64,000 nucleotides of DNA from Flectobacillus sp. BAB-3569 (GTDB lineage: Bacteria; Bacteroidota; Bacteroidia; Cytophagales; Spirosomataceae), in the NCBI RefSeq assembly GCF_002270355.1, contig NZ_NJFZ01000013.1, positions 62,001-126,000 of the forward strand, in the 5' to 3' direction. Shown here one piece after another: positions 62,876 through 64,000 of this stretch. Each line of letters begins with the position of its first letter. Position 1 is the first letter of the stretch. The notes under the pieces were generated by a model. It was not told the origin of the DNA and did not search any database. It was given only the letters and a program-made list of their open reading frames with translations. A program made the translations under genes and the position numbers.

Positions 62876-64000
62876 TTACTCTTCCGAATAAGGAATACCA
62901 AATTTTTCTAACCTACGATACAATGCAAACCGTGTAATACCCAACGACCGAGCTACTCGACTTATATTATTTTGATGGAAAGACATCGCTTTTCGTATCA
63001 TCAAAAGCTCCATTTCTTCTAGTGTCAGTGTTCCTACTTCAGGAAACGCATTTTTGGGTGCAGAGTTAACCTGTGTGATGTTTTTCTGAAAATCGCTTAT
63101 TTCCAACTGGTCATTTGGACTTAACAAAATCGTTTTTTCAACCAGATTTTTCAACTGACGAATATTCCCTGGCAACACCAATGTTTGTAACCATTGTAGG
63201 GCTTTTGATGAAATCTTAAGTTGCGGTCTTTCGTAAATAACTTTCAGATTATCAGCAAAATACATAGCTAAAGAAGCAATATCAGTAGGACGCTCTCGCA
63301 AAGCAGGGAGCTTAACAGAAATCAGGTTGATACGATAAAATAAGTCTTCTCTGAAAGTACCTTGAGCTACCATTTCTTCCAAATTGCGATTAGTTGCACA
63401 AATCACCCGAACGTCGACGGTTTTGGATTTACTACTTCCTAATGGCTCAAAGGTTCTATCTTGTAATACCCGCAGCAATTTTACCTGACTTGATAAATCT
63501 AAATCTCCAATTTCATCTAAAAATAAAGTACCACGATTAGCTAGTTCAAAACGTCCAATTCTGTCCGACTTGGCATCTGTAAATGCCCCACGCACGTGTC
63601 CAAAAAGTTCACTTTCAAACAGCGTAGCAGATATTCCTCCCAAATTTACTTTGACAAATGGGCGAATTCTTCTTTTACTATTTTGGTGAATAGCCTCAGC
63701 AATCAACTCTTTTCCTGTACCACTTTCGCCAGTTATCAGAACAGGAGCGTCAGTTGGCGCTACTCTTCCGATAGTTTCGAGAATAGATAAAAGTTGCGAA
63801 TCTTCACCGACAATATGCTCAAAATCGAATTTTTGGTCTAACTTTTTTCGGGTAGAAATACTTTCCGTTTTTTCCTCTAAATCTAAAATCGTTCTGACAG
63901 ATTGGAGTAAATGGTCATTTTTCCAAGGTTTGGTCAAGAAATCTTTTGCTCCTAATTTCATCCCCTCTACAGCCAAATCGATTGTCCCCCAGCCCGTTAG
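62876..64000 (-). CDS. Sigma-54-dependent response regulator (NtrC family, 5'-truncated)
   Basis: The frame continues past base 64000 (upstream codons read LTGWGTIDLAVEGMKLGAKDF), so the N-terminal part of the receiver, including the phospho-Asp, is outside the window; 374 codons are visible. The end of the receiver has the conserved DFLTKPW lysine. The AAA+ domain follows with Walker A GESGTGKE, the sigma-54-contacting loop GAFTDA and Walker B GTLFLDEIG. The C-terminal Fis-type HTH is NISRVARSLGITRFALYRRL. With the adjacent kinase it forms a two-component pair acting at -24/-12 promoters. Target genes are not evident in this window. Confidence 0.94.
   Translation of the reverse strand, partial: LTGWGTIDLAVEGMKLGAKDFLTKPWKNDHLLQSVRTILDLEEKTESISTRKKLDQKFDFEHIVGEDSQLLSILETIGRVAPTDAPVLITGESGTGKELIAEAIHQNSKRRIRPFVKVNLGGISATLFESELFGHVRGAFTDAKSDRIGRFELANRGTLFLDEIGDLDLSSQVKLLRVLQDRTFEPLGSSKSKTVDVRVICATNRNLEEMVAQGTFREDLFYRINLISVKLPALRERPTDIASLAMYFADNLKVIYERPQLKISSKALQWLQTLVLPGNIRQLKNLVEKTILLSPNDQLEISDFQKNITQVNSAPKNAFPEVGTLTLEEMELLMIRKAMSFHQNNISRVARSLGITRFALYRRLEKFGIPYSEE

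Noticed and set aside
1-64000. Insertion sequences, prophage, CRISPR arrays, rRNA and tRNA genes
   Set aside because: I looked for transposase or integrase motifs, regular direct-repeat/spacer patterns and tRNA-like cloverleafs with CCA ends, and saw none.

Overview
The window is AT-rich chromosomal DNA from a Bacteroidota bacterium, most likely an environmental member of the Cytophagales. The genus cannot be read from the sequence. The placement rests on two SusC/SusD pairs, a hybrid two-component regulator (beta-propeller sensor plus kinase plus AraC output), two GLPGLI-family proteins with CarboxypepD_reg/OMP beta-barrel partners, DUF6252-like and BT_3987-like lipoproteins, and the scarcity of Shine-Dalgarno sites. 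I found no rRNA, tRNA, CRISPR array, transposase, integrase or phage gene. Both window edges cut genes: a CitMHS transporter at base 1 and a sigma-54 response regulator at base 64000.

Layout. 1-3900: a three-gene CitMHS transporter/AtuA/AtuA-like operon, then a glutathione peroxidase-OhrR pair that looks like an organic-peroxide defence operon. 4273-11803: separate genes (DUF6252-like lipoprotein, SulP anion transporter, GH28 pectinase, two cold-shock-domain proteins, a Tat-exported Gfo/Idh/MocA oxidoreductase). 11965-19390: a tandem duplication of an outer-membrane beta-barrel + GLPGLI module, function unknown. 19959-25979: an RND efflux operon with a MarR regulator and two near-identical candidate operators. 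26266-28410: a membrane-anchored AraC regulator and a DoxX protein with a CBM20-like tail. 28486-33274: a ribose-scavenging cluster (permease, exported ADP-ribosylglycohydrolase, exported nucleoside hydrolase, ribokinase) resembling a minimal Bacteroides rus locus.

33780-55954 is a xylan utilisation locus of the Xus type: SusC-SusD-SusC-SusD-XusE-GH10 (with CBMs inserted in the catalytic domain), an HTCS regulator and a second GH10 on the + strand, then an acetylxylan esterase (CE6) and a GH43 on the - strand. Together these would bind xylan at the surface, cut it, remove acetyl and arabinosyl/xylosyl groups, import oligosaccharides and sense them. 56738-64000 holds a peroxiredoxin-like protein without the usual cysteine, a TauE/SafE permease, a TonB receptor behind a structured leader, and a histidine kinase/sigma-54 regulator pair.

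Four genes (SusC-1, SusD-1, HTCS, TauE/SafE) are each interrupted by exactly one missing base, and each break can be placed in a homopolymer run. This suggests base-calling error more than gene decay. Intergenic regions carry several families of degenerate, word-like dispersed repeats.
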